64,000 nt of DNA from an uncultured Bacteroides sp. (GTDB lineage: Bacteria > Bacteroidota > Bacteroidia > Bacteroidales > Bacteroidaceae): contig NZ_OY782855.1 in assembly GCF_963678425.1 (NCBI RefSeq), forward strand, positions 2,294,001-2,358,000, read 5' to 3'. Positions 27,757 through 35,586 of the stretch are shown piece by piece (position 1 is the stretch's first letter; the number at the start of each line of letters is the position of its first letter). The position numbers were made by a program, and so were the translations under genes. A model generated the notes under the pieces. The model was not told the origin of the DNA and did not search any database. It saw only the letters and a program-made list of their open reading frames with translations.

Positions 27757-27844
27757 TTTATTTTCCTTGTACAAAAGAATGATATCTTCTGTACAGAAGA
27801 ATGAATTGTTTTGTACAGAAGAAAACAATCTTTTGTACAGAAAT
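27757..27844. repeat. 22-bp-periodic array of TGTACA palindromes (four units)
   Basis: TGTACA occurs at 27768, 27790, 27812 and 27834, exactly 22 bases apart each time. Most units carry the larger palindrome TTCTGTACAGAA or one change from it, followed by GA/AT-rich sequence. Weaker units may extend the array on both sides. It lies between a terminator and a convergent gene end and has no start or promoter near it. Confidence 0.8.
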
Positions 27845-27942
27845 TCAAAAAGATTATCCGAAGAAATAAAAATGTTACTATATAAATCTCCCAAGCTTCT
27901 AAAATAAGATATCTATATTGTTTGGGCAAAGCAAAAAGAATC

Positions 27943-29253
27943 CTAGATGAGATGACGGGATTTAATCTCTAAATATTTATTTATCACGTCGACCGACAAC
28001 TTATCCGGTGTGGTGAGTAATGAGTAAACCGCATGCTGCTTCAGGGTTGAAACAACCAATGCTTTCTCAAAGGCAAATTTCTCCGCAATGGTCTGCTGAT
28101 AATAGTCCTCTGTAGTGCGGGGATTCTTCTCAATAAAGGCTTTCAGTTCGGCATTTTCAAAGAAAACCACCAGTACCAGATGCTGACGTGCCAGCTGGCG
28201 AAGGTAACTTAACTGACGTTCCATGCCTATTATGCTGTCAAAATTGGTATAGATAATCAGCAAACTTCGCTTGCTGATATGCTTGTTCAGGTGAATATAG
28301 AGCGAGGAGTAGTCACTCTCACCAAAAGTTGTGGACTGATTGTACAAATTATTAAGTATTTGCTGCATCTGCCCTTCCTTTTTTGAAGCAGGCAGAAAAG
28401 AATCAAACTGTTCCTCAAAGGTAATCAGTCCGGCTTTGTCGTCCTTATGAATCGCAATATAGGAAAGCACCAACGAAGCATTAATGGCATAATCGAGCAA
28501 GGTCATACCCTGAAAAGCCGATTGCATCACTCTTCCCTTATCAATTACATTATATATATGCTGCGACCGTTCGTTCTGAAAGATATTTACCATTAACTGA
28601 TGCCGGCGGGCAGTGGCTTTCCAGTTGATAGACCGGTAATCATCTCCTTTCACATACTCTTTTATCTGTTCAAATTCGGTGTGATGTCCTATCTGTCTCA
28701 CCTTTTTAAGACCCATTTCCGTAAGATTGTTAGACATGGCCATCAGTTCATACTCATGAAGCATCAGGTAAGAGGGATAGACTTTTACGGAAACAGGTGT
28801 GCCACAACTGTATCTACGGCTAACCAGGCCAAGAGAAGTGCTGGCAAAAACACGGATCACTCCAAAAGAGTATTCCCCTCGCTTCACCGGGCAAAGGCTA
28901 TACTCAATGGTTTTACTTTCATCTGCATCCAGACTGAGGTGAAAAGAAACATCGCGCCGCTGAAAAACCGCCGGAATCTCATCAATTACTTCCAGATTAA
29001 CAGCAAACGGGTAGTGATTTTCCACATATATCTTCACCGGATTATCATCTCCATTTGAGAAACGTCCGGAACAGGAACGAAAGCCTTTGACCGAACTTCT
29101 CCAATAAAGCCTCCATATATCAAAAAGCACGGCTATCAGGAGAACAAGCATACCAACCTGCGCCACAAGCAATAAACTTGTAGCCAGATAGCCTGTTCCC
29201 AATAACAGAATTAGAACAATGCAAACCAGATAAAACCTTTTTGTAAGAAACAT
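27943..29253 (-). CDS. DUF58-domain protein
   Basis: A 436-residue protein with two N-terminal membrane segments (about 5-55) and the DUF58 signature (GDDYRSINWKATARRHQLMVN, about residues 205-225), followed by a von Willebrand A-like half (IYNVIDKGRVM, DYAINASLVLSYIA, KAGLITFEEQFDSFLP). DUF58 proteins are usually encoded beside MoxR ATPases, as here (6 bases upstream), and are thought to work with them in assembly or stress tolerance of cell-envelope complexes. It is the last gene of a six-gene operon. Confidence 0.9.
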   Translation of the reverse strand: MFLTKRFYLVCIVLILLLGTGYLATSLLLVAQVGMLVLLIAVLFDIWRLYWRSSVKGFRSCSGRFSNGDDNPVKIYVENHYPFAVNLEVIDEIPAVFQRRDVSFHLSLDADESKTIEYSLCPVKRGEYSFGVIRVFASTSLGLVSRRYSCGTPVSVKVYPSYLMLHEYELMAMSNNLTEMGLKKVRQIGHHTEFEQIKEYVKGDDYRSINWKATARRHQLMVNIFQNERSQHIYNVIDKGRVMQSAFQGMTLLDYAINASLVLSYIAIHKDDKAGLITFEEQFDSFLPASKKEGQMQQILNNLYNQSTTFGESDYSSLYIHLNKHISKRSLLIIYTNFDSIIGMERQLSYLRQLARQHLVLVVFFENAELKAFIEKNPRTTEDYYQQTIAEKFAFEKALVVSTLKQHAVYSLLTTPDKLSVDVINKYLEIKSRHLI

Positions 29254-29259
29254 ACGCTT

Positions 29260-30231
29260 TTATTTCGGAACTTCCACTTTATCAATCAGTCTCGAAGTAA
29301 CCTTTGCAGAAGTATAACCTTCCATCTCGGCCTCAGCAGTGAGCAAAAGACGATGATGCAAAACCGGAACCGCCACAAACTTAATATCTTCAGGTGTTAC
29401 AAAATCGCGTCCCTGCAAGATGGCATATGCTTTTGCCGCCTGAAGCAAAGCAACCGAAGCACGGGGAGAAGCGCCCAGATAAACAGATTTGCTTGTGCGT
29501 GTCTGTTGAATAATCAAAGCAATATATCGAAGAAGCGTGGCATCCACATAAACTTTTCTCACTAACTCGCGTAATGACAATAACTCCTCTTTCTTCAATA
29601 CCGGCTTCACGCTTCGCAGTTTCACAAAGTCAGCCTGCTGGTGATGTCGTTCAAGAATGGCTACTTCTTCTTCCAAAGAGGGATATTCAAGTGTTATCTT
29701 CATCAGGAATCTATCGATCTGTGCTTCGGGAAGTTTATAAGTGCCTTCCTGTTCTATAGGATTCTGAGTGGCAAGAACAGTATAAAGATCGCCCATCGGG
29801 AAGGTTTTTCCGTCAATAGTAATCTGCCGTTCCTCCATAACCTCAAAGAGGGCCGACTGAGTCTTCGCCGGAGCCCGGTTTATCTCATCCACAAGAATCA
29901 CATCACCAAAAAGCGGTCCGCGGTGAAAGTCGAAAACACTTGTCTGCATATTAAAGACAGTAGTACCCAACACATCCGAAGGCATCAGATCAGGTGTGAA
30001 CTGTATACGTGAGAAGTCCGCATCAATTAGCTTTGAGATTAGTTTCGCCAGCAATGTCTTAGCAACACCGGGTACACCTTCAATAAGAACATGCCCGTTA
30101 GCGAGTATTGCGGTAAGAATTAAATCCACAGCTTTATCCTGTCCCACAATAACCTCCGCAATACAGTCTTTCAGTTCATGAATCTTCTCCGTGAACCCGG
30201 TCAAGTCTATTCTGCTCGTTGTTTCTTCCAT
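29260..30231 (-). CDS. MoxR-family AAA ATPase
   Basis: A 323-residue cytoplasmic ATPase. Walker A is EGVPGVAKT (about 51-59), Walker B is VILVDEINRA (about 110), with sensor ATQNPIEQEGTYKLPEAQ and the C-terminal lid LGASPRASVALLQAAKAYA. MoxR proteins act as chaperone-like ATPases for DUF58/vWA partners. It lies 6 bases after the DUF4350 gene and 6 bases before DUF58, with no separate promoter. Confidence 0.94.
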   Translation of the reverse strand: MEETTSRIDLTGFTEKIHELKDCIAEVIVGQDKAVDLILTAILANGHVLIEGVPGVAKTLLAKLISKLIDADFSRIQFTPDLMPSDVLGTTVFNMQTSVFDFHRGPLFGDVILVDEINRAPAKTQSALFEVMEERQITIDGKTFPMGDLYTVLATQNPIEQEGTYKLPEAQIDRFLMKITLEYPSLEEEVAILERHHQQADFVKLRSVKPVLKKEELLSLRELVRKVYVDATLLRYIALIIQQTRTSKSVYLGASPRASVALLQAAKAYAILQGRDFVTPEDIKFVAVPVLHHRLLLTAEAEMEGYTSAKVTSRLIDKVEVPK

Positions 30232-30237
30232 AATCTA

Positions 30238-31515
30238 TTATTTATAGGAATTAGTTATAATTTCATTCATTCTATCGATATAATCTTTCAGATCCTTCTC
30301 ATCTATCGGAATATCATACTCCAACATTTCCAGATCTCGAAGTGTAGAATATATCTTTTCAGCCTCCATCCCTGTTTTGCTAGAGAGCCGATGGCACAGT
30401 TCCATGGTTAGTTTCTCCGCCTCGATATCGATATTGGTTTCTTTCTTCAGCGCCCGGGCAAAATAGATTTTCTTTTTGCGCAACAGCCCAAGATGATCTT
30501 TCTTTTGATAATATAAGGTACCTATCAGTTTTACAAAGTCCAGCGTAGTGTTTACCGGAGGATTTATCACTGGAATTACTCGCTGCCGCCGTTTTGCAGT
30601 GAAACACATAAAAAGAATCAGGGTAAACAGGGTGAAATAGACGCTCCATCGCAAAGGAGGCTGACTAAGAAAATAGCGAAGTGGCGATTCTTGCCCCGCA
30701 TGATCACCGCCTGAACTATTTTCCTGGTAACGCACTAAAGGCATTCCCTTCATATAAGATAGCAGATTAAAAACATATCCGGCATTATTCTCATCCAGTA
30801 TTCCGTAATTGGTAAAGAGCAAGGGGGTAGTTACCATAAAAAGTTCCCCTTTTCCTATCTTCTTACTAAACGCAACCGCGAAATTTTCTTTATTTCGAAC
30901 CAGAACTGTAGAAGGAATCCTGGATATCAAGGTATGTTTCCTTTTATCATCCCTGGTATCATCCAGTTTAGGTTCAATAGAATCCACACCCGAGAAGTAG
31001 TCCGTGCATAACTGGGGATAAAAGCGATAGATTCTACGAGAAGTCGCGGAGTTGAATACAAACAAAGGCTTCCTGCCCGGACTTTTTTTTGTCATCGACT
31101 TTATGTCGTCGTCGCTTAAATAGCTATTATGGCAATCAATTCTTAAAGAATCGATTAAATCAGGCGAGAAATTTGAAGAAACAAACATGATCTTATATCC
31201 CTTATTCAACAGATTAATCACCGACTTGAATTGCAGCGAATCCACAAATGCATAATCAGTGACAGACAGAATGGCTTTTGGTTTACTCAACGAATCATTA
31301 TCCATCTGATAAAAGGTTTTATTAGATACTGAATAGTTTCCTTTCATTGAGGAAGAGACTATATCGTCAAAAACAAAACATCCAAAAGGCTGCTTGTCCG
31401 CTTTGTTATAAGTGGCTTTCCAGGAGAACTCTTTGGTTTGGTTCTGTTCTACAACAAACATTCCAATGATAAGGAGAATCATAAAACCGATGAACTTAAA
31501 GTTAACCTTCACCAT
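30238..31515 (-). CDS. DUF4350-type membrane protein
   Basis: About 425 residues. The ATG at 31515 is chosen over 31590 because it follows a G-rich ribosome-binding stretch (AAGGGGGAAA) and begins a membrane segment (FKFIGFMILLIIGMFVV). A periplasmic domain with ThuA/DUF4350 character follows (QPFGCFVFDDIV, NKGYKIMFVSSNFS, KGELFMVTTPLLFTNYGIL), then a second membrane segment (WSVYFTLFTLILFMCF) and a cytoplasmic tail. Function unknown. The start overlaps the end of the DUF4129 gene by 14 bases, which implies coupled translation. Confidence 0.8.
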   Translation of the reverse strand: MVKVNFKFIGFMILLIIGMFVVEQNQTKEFSWKATYNKADKQPFGCFVFDDIVSSSMKGNYSVSNKTFYQMDNDSLSKPKAILSVTDYAFVDSLQFKSVINLLNKGYKIMFVSSNFSPDLIDSLRIDCHNSYLSDDDIKSMTKKSPGRKPLFVFNSATSRRIYRFYPQLCTDYFSGVDSIEPKLDDTRDDKRKHTLISRIPSTVLVRNKENFAVAFSKKIGKGELFMVTTPLLFTNYGILDENNAGYVFNLLSYMKGMPLVRYQENSSGGDHAGQESPLRYFLSQPPLRWSVYFTLFTLILFMCFTAKRRQRVIPVINPPVNTTLDFVKLIGTLYYQKKDHLGLLRKKKIYFARALKKETNIDIEAEKLTMELCHRLSSKTGMEAEKIYSTLRDLEMLEYDIPIDEKDLKDYIDRMNEIITNSYK

Positions 31516-32125
31516 TTCCCCCTTTCCATATTTCCTGCTGCAAACTCTTAACCGCTTCGTAAGTAGCCTCGTTTGCTTCAAAGTTTCCATAACGAACCAT
31601 CAGAAAACGGTTGGTCAGATGGCGAAAATCCTCCACCACTTCATTCCGTTTCATCTCATACAAATAGTCGGTTGGTGTTTTATATGTCTGCCAATCAATG
31701 CATTTACTATCTGATAAATGCTTCAGTGTCTGCAAATAAACCAGACGAATAGCCAGTTGATAATCTTCCCGATTCACAGCATTGCCAATTTCGTTACTAA
31801 AATCCACCCCATAAATGGTTTCCTCGTCCACCTTATAGTTCCAGACTTTCTTCTCTTTATAAAAAAGTTCCGGTCTTTTCTTATAGACAAAGAAGACCAG
31901 TAACAATATAAAAATAATTAATAGACTGATTAGGATAACTTCACTGTATTTTTCAGCAAATTCATTATTGAAAAGATGGCTGAGAAGCTTAGTAAACCAG
32001 AGATTAATCAAATCAAAAATATTCACGTTCCGATGGACAGCCTGTGAATTATAGTCAAATTGATTATCAGCCTGATAGTGAGCTATCCTTGCTGCATCAT
32101 AAACCAGCGTATCTGTAACTTGCAT
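31502..32125 (-). CDS. DUF4129-type membrane protein
   Basis: A 207-residue protein with one membrane segment (VILISLLIIFILLLVFFVYK, about 63-83) and a cytoplasmic C-terminal domain (NREDYQLAIRLVYLQTLKHL, TPTDYLYEM, FRHLTNRFLMVRYGNFEA) of DUF4129 type. DUF4129 domains commonly occur with MoxR and transglutaminase-like or DUF58 genes, as here. It lies 8 bases downstream of the next membrane-protein gene. Confidence 0.8.
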   Translation of the reverse strand: MQVTDTLVYDAARIAHYQADNQFDYNSQAVHRNVNIFDLINLWFTKLLSHLFNNEFAEKYSEVILISLLIIFILLLVFFVYKKRPELFYKEKKVWNYKVDEETIYGVDFSNEIGNAVNREDYQLAIRLVYLQTLKHLSDSKCIDWQTYKTPTDYLYEMKRNEVVEDFRHLTNRFLMVRYGNFEANEATYEAVKSLQQEIWKGGNGEG

Positions 32126-32132
32126 CTAATTT

Positions 32133-33065
32133 TTATAATTGCTCAAAATTATCAATATCATCACTTACAGATACAGAATCTTTAGCCTCTGCTGCACTGA
32201 AATAGTGAAATGCAACACCTACGAAAACAAAGATTCCTGCCAGGAATGCACCAAAAGCCTGGACCGCAGCCAGCAGATACATAAGAAAATCAGTTCCCAT
32301 GGAGTTTGTCACTTCCACTGAAGTTTTAGAGTAAGTCAATACACTTTTAACAATAAATGCAAAATACCAAGGCAAAAAAGTAACAGTCTGGATAACCCCA
32401 CCTATTATACCTAGAACAAAAAGCAGCAGGAACAGACTTCCCCAGGTAGGAAACCCAAGACGATATGCCTGCTTCAGAGCATTATTGGTGCCTGTACCTT
32501 CGCCAAATATATAAGCCGGATAAATAAGTATAAATGGAACTATCAATGGAATTGTTCCAAGTATAATAAAGAATATAAGATAACTAAATACAAATCCCAG
32601 AGTTCCAACAATGACTGCATATCCTATTGCAATCAGCATTACATAGAAAGTTAGAATAAAGCATTGTTTGAGACAAGATATAAAATCGCTCTTTATTTCT
32701 GATAAAGGATATTTCTCCAGAGTTTCACTGGTTCTATATTTTTGCATTACTGTATATACAATAGCTGTGAGTACTGTTTGACCAATCAGATAAAAGATTA
32801 TCAGTAAAATATAATTTATGAAAATAGTAGGACCATACCCCTCAAAAGAAGCAACGGTAGTTGGATGATTAATTGCTGAATCTACTACAGCTAAAGCTAT
32901 ATTATTCATAAAAGCGCCCTGAATAACTGACAAAGGCAACAGAACATACAGACACAACTTCAGGATTGGTTTCCAATTATCTTTTAAAAAATCGAAAGTA
33001 GCTGTTAGATTTTCCCCAAAAGATCTTTTCTGATAAAAATTAATTTTTTGTTTCTGATCGTTCAT
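32133..33065 (-). CDS. Multi-pass membrane protein of the MoxR cluster
   Basis: About 310 residues with roughly six membrane segments, for example LCLYVLLPLSVIQGAFM, IFINYILLIIFYLIGQTVLT, MLIAIGYAVIVGTLGFVFSY and LFLLLFVLGIIGGVIQTV. The ATG at 33065 (MNDQKQ) is preferred to 33107, whose extra residues read as random sequence inside the upstream gene. It still overlaps the SpoIIM-like gene by 26 bases. No known domain was recognised with confidence; glycerophosphodiester-phosphodiesterase-like membrane domains have a similar shape. Confidence 0.75.
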   Translation of the reverse strand: MNDQKQKINFYQKRSFGENLTATFDFLKDNWKPILKLCLYVLLPLSVIQGAFMNNIALAVVDSAINHPTTVASFEGYGPTIFINYILLIIFYLIGQTVLTAIVYTVMQKYRTSETLEKYPLSEIKSDFISCLKQCFILTFYVMLIAIGYAVIVGTLGFVFSYLIFFIILGTIPLIVPFILIYPAYIFGEGTGTNNALKQAYRLGFPTWGSLFLLLFVLGIIGGVIQTVTFLPWYFAFIVKSVLTYSKTSVEVTNSMGTDFLMYLLAAVQAFGAFLAGIFVFVGVAFHYFSAAEAKDSVSVSDDIDNFEQL

Positions 33066-34008
33066 AACGTAATGATTTAGGTAAATAAAGGTAATAGTAA
33101 AGAACAAATATAAGCGAAAACAGGATTATTCCTAATCTTAACAAGTTAGGGAGATGGGTATGGCGAGTAATAAACGATTCCAGGAAACCCGCCACAACAA
33201 AGATCGGTATGGTACCAATCACTATCTTTACCCCTCGCTTTGCTCCCTTCATAAATGCAACTTTGCGGGAATAAGTGCCCGGGAACAACCAACCGTTTCC
33301 TAATGCCAGACCGGCAGCACCTGCAACAATAATAGCAGATATCTCTAATGTTCCATGTATCCAGATAGCTAACATAGATTCGCCCAATAAACCATGCTGG
33401 TAAAAGAATGCCTGAAATGCCCCAAGCATCACGCCATTCTGGAACAACAAATATCCAGGACCAAATCCCGTTAATAATCCCAGGGCAAATATAGACAATG
33501 AAACACGTATATTATTTATAGTGATTCCCAGAAACATTGGGATCTCGGACGATCCATTGTAAACCGCCATGGGAACCCCGTGCCTTATATTATTTAAAGT
33601 CATATCCACATATCCGTCTCCCAAAATCAAACGGGCAAACATATCATCATGCATGGCAGAAACTACTCCGATAAGTACACTCACTGCGAAAATAAGAAAA
33701 GAACAAAATAATTCTTTTTGCGAAGCCTTCATTACCAAAGGAATTTCTTTGGTCCAGAAAGTAATGATACGAGATCTTTTTTCCTTCTTATTTTTGTATA
33801 TCGAATTGTGAAGAGCAGAAGCCAGATTATTCAGATAAATAGTGATCCGTGAAGTTGGATAATGACTTTGAGAAAATGACAGATCGGATGTTATTTCAGA
33901 ATATGCAGTTGCAAGATGGTCAGGATCAAGCTCTTCAGCCTGTTCCACAACTTTTTCAACCTCTTTCCACTTTTCAATATTCTGTCGTATAAAAGAAACT
34001 TCTTTCAT
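33040..34008 (-). CDS. SpoIIM-like (stage II sporulation protein M family) membrane protein
   Basis: About 322 residues. The ATG at 34008 (MKEVSFIRQNIEKW) gives the usual N-terminus; the frame continues to 34053 without similarity. A soluble N-terminal helical part is followed by membrane segments and the family core GVMLGAFQAFFYQHGL, WIHGTLEISAIIVAGAAGLALG. In non-sporulating Bacteroidetes SpoIIM-like proteins occur next to RDD, MoxR and DUF58 genes, and their role is not known. It is the first gene of the minus-strand operon and is divergent from the RDD gene. Confidence 0.85.
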   Translation of the reverse strand: MKEVSFIRQNIEKWKEVEKVVEQAEELDPDHLATAYSEITSDLSFSQSHYPTSRITIYLNNLASALHNSIYKNKKEKRSRIITFWTKEIPLVMKASQKELFCSFLIFAVSVLIGVVSAMHDDMFARLILGDGYVDMTLNNIRHGVPMAVYNGSSEIPMFLGITINNIRVSLSIFALGLLTGFGPGYLLFQNGVMLGAFQAFFYQHGLLGESMLAIWIHGTLEISAIIVAGAAGLALGNGWLFPGTYSRKVAFMKGAKRGVKIVIGTIPIFVVAGFLESFITRHTHLPNLLRLGIILFSLIFVLYYYLYLPKSLRYERSETKN

Positions 34009-34106
34009 CCGTTTTAATTGTCTTTTTAAATTATCTGATACATATGATAGCAAAAGTAATTATAAATTATATATTTGCAACTTAATTATCAAACTTTTTC
34101 TAAAAC

Positions 34107-34838
34107 ATGGCAAATACAACTATTATTACAGGTCAGTATGTTCGAATAAACCAGACTCCAGCCAGTGCAGGTGAAAGAATTCTTGCCAGACTCATCGATT
34201 TTGTCATTATTATCCTTTATATTTATGCCACAACCACTTTTCTTAGAAAGAGCGGATTTTTAAGTTTATTCAACGATACATCTTTAGTATTTTTTTTGCT
34301 AGCGGTTTATCTGCCGGTATATGGTTATTCTTTTTTATTTGAGACGTTTAACCACGGACAGTCAATCGGAAAAAGAATCATGAATATCCGTGTTGCTATG
34401 GTAGATGGCTCTACTCCTACTCTGGGATCTTATTTACTACGTTGGCTGCTCTTTCTGGTAGACTTTACAATTACCGGAGGATTAGGATTGATATTTATTT
34501 TAATGACAAAGAATAGCCAACGCATTGGGGACCTGGCTGCCGGGACCATGGTAATAAGGCTGAATAATTACAAAAAGACACAGGTAAGTTTAGATGAATA
34601 TGCACATCTGGAACCTAATTATCATCCTGTATTCCCACAAGCTGGAGACTTATCTCTGGAGCAAATCAATGTGATAGAAAATGCACTTAATGCAAATGAA
34701 AAAGAAAGAGACAATTATATTACCCAGTTAAGCGTTAAAATCAGGGGGCTTTTGAGTATTAATACTCCAATGGATGATGAAAAGTTTCTTGAAACACTGA
34801 TCAAGGATTACCAATACTATGCTTATGTAGATATATAA
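34107..34838 (+). CDS. RDD-family membrane protein
   Basis: A 243-residue protein with the RDD domain: GERILARLIDFVIIILYIY (Arg and Asp near residues 28 and 31), FNHGQSIGKRIMNIRV, and LLRWLLFLVDFTITGGLG, giving three to four membrane segments. A hydrophilic C-terminal tail of about 80 residues follows. It is read divergently from the SpoIIM-like gene; TATATTTG at about 34068-34075 is a probable -7 box. RDD and SpoIIM-like genes are often neighbours, so a shared envelope function is likely. Confidence 0.88.
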   Translation: MANTTIITGQYVRINQTPASAGERILARLIDFVIIILYIYATTTFLRKSGFLSLFNDTSLVFFLLAVYLPVYGYSFLFETFNHGQSIGKRIMNIRVAMVDGSTPTLGSYLLRWLLFLVDFTITGGLGLIFILMTKNSQRIGDLAAGTMVIRLNNYKKTQVSLDEYAHLEPNYHPVFPQAGDLSLEQINVIENALNANEKERDNYITQLSVKIRGLLSINTPMDDEKFLETLIKDYQYYAYVDI

Positions 34839-34892
34839 TAATTTATAAAGAGCAAGCTGTTGCAGTTTTTTATATTATAGAATATTAATTTC

Positions 34893-35003
34893 GTGATGGA
34901 TGCGCCCAAATAGTGAGAGATGAGTGAGGGCAAAAACGCAATCATCACGAATAAAACATTGACATTAAACAGGTTATAAGAACCGTGATGGAGTGATGGT
35001 TCG
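34893..35003. repeat. Dispersed GTGATGG-type intergenic repeat, copy B
   Basis: CGTGATGGATGC (34893-34904), ATGAGTGAGGG (34921-34931) and AGTGATGGTTC (34993-35003) all occur in copy A at 15711-15840, with a different order and orientation. Confidence 0.55.
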
Positions 35004-35036
35004 TTTTGATTTTTATTTATAGTTTACTAAATATGG

Positions 35037-35081
35037 AGAAAAAACATCCGGCTACATTTTCTAAAAATATAACCGGATGTT
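35037..35081 (-). terminator. Terminator of the porX-tsaE transcript
   Basis: The stem AACATCCGG (35043-35051) / CCGGATGTT (35073-35081) has a 21-base loop and is followed by TTTTTT on the minus strand, 76 bases after tsaE. Confidence 0.65.
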
Positions 35082-35156
35082 ACTCAATTAACAAGACTTC
35101 AAACAAGAAGCTACTTGTACACTAAAACTTGTATAAGAGACTAAGCTTTCATCAGA

Positions 35157-35567
35157 TCAGAAAGTAACTAACCTACTTCCATCTTCCTGTTCCTCAATAG
35201 TTACCTTCACACAATCCGAAGGCAAAAGGCTTTCAATTAATTCCGGCCATTCAATAAAGCACAAAGCACCACAATAGAAATAATCCTCATACCCAAAGTC
35301 AAAAGCCTCTTCCACTTTATTGATGCGGTAAAAATCAAAATGATAGATTAGCTCACCGCTACCTGAGCGATATTCATTAATAATGGAAAACGAAGGAGAG
35401 TTGATTACATCGGTCACTCCCAGATATTCACAAACCGCTTTTATAAAAGTTGTTTTACCTGCTCCCATTTTTCCATAGAAAGCAAAAACCGTATTGTCAC
35501 CCATTGCTGCTACAAACTCACGGGCAGCGTCATGAATATTGTCTAAAGAATTAATTTTAATTTCCAT
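35157..35567 (-). CDS. tsaE: tRNA threonylcarbamoyladenosine biosynthesis ATPase
   Basis: About 136 residues. The ATG at 35567 (MEIKIN) lies 19 bases after the porX stop and is preferred over 35612, which would lie inside porX. Walker A is GKMGAGKT (residues 32-39), followed by the family segments SPSFSIINEY, IYHFDFYRI and FIEWPE. TsaE works with TsaB and TsaD to make the t6A37 modification of tRNA. Placement next to porX is common in Bacteroidetes. Confidence 0.94.
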   Translation of the reverse strand: MEIKINSLDNIHDAAREFVAAMGDNTVFAFYGKMGAGKTTFIKAVCEYLGVTDVINSPSFSIINEYRSGSGELIYHFDFYRINKVEEAFDFGYEDYFYCGALCFIEWPELIESLLPSDCVKVTIEEQEDGSRLVTF

Positions 35568-35586
35568 ATATAAATTAAAGTATATA

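Larger units (their letters stand above)
34839..35156. other. Convergent intergenic region with dispersed repeat and terminator
   Basis: No gene is visible. It contains copy B of the GTGATGG repeat (34893-35003), the tsaE-side terminator (35037-35081), and a short segment near 35116 with two ACTTGTA words 14 bases apart. Confidence 0.6.

Noticed and set aside
27757..27844. CRISPR array
   Set aside because: The 22-bp units have no separate unique spacers, and no cas genes are present; the repeats are contiguous palindromes.
27675..27929. Open frame of 84 codons on the minus strand
   Set aside because: It runs through the terminator and the 22-bp repeat array, and the product is low-complexity Phe/Ile/Lys-rich sequence. 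Not a gene.
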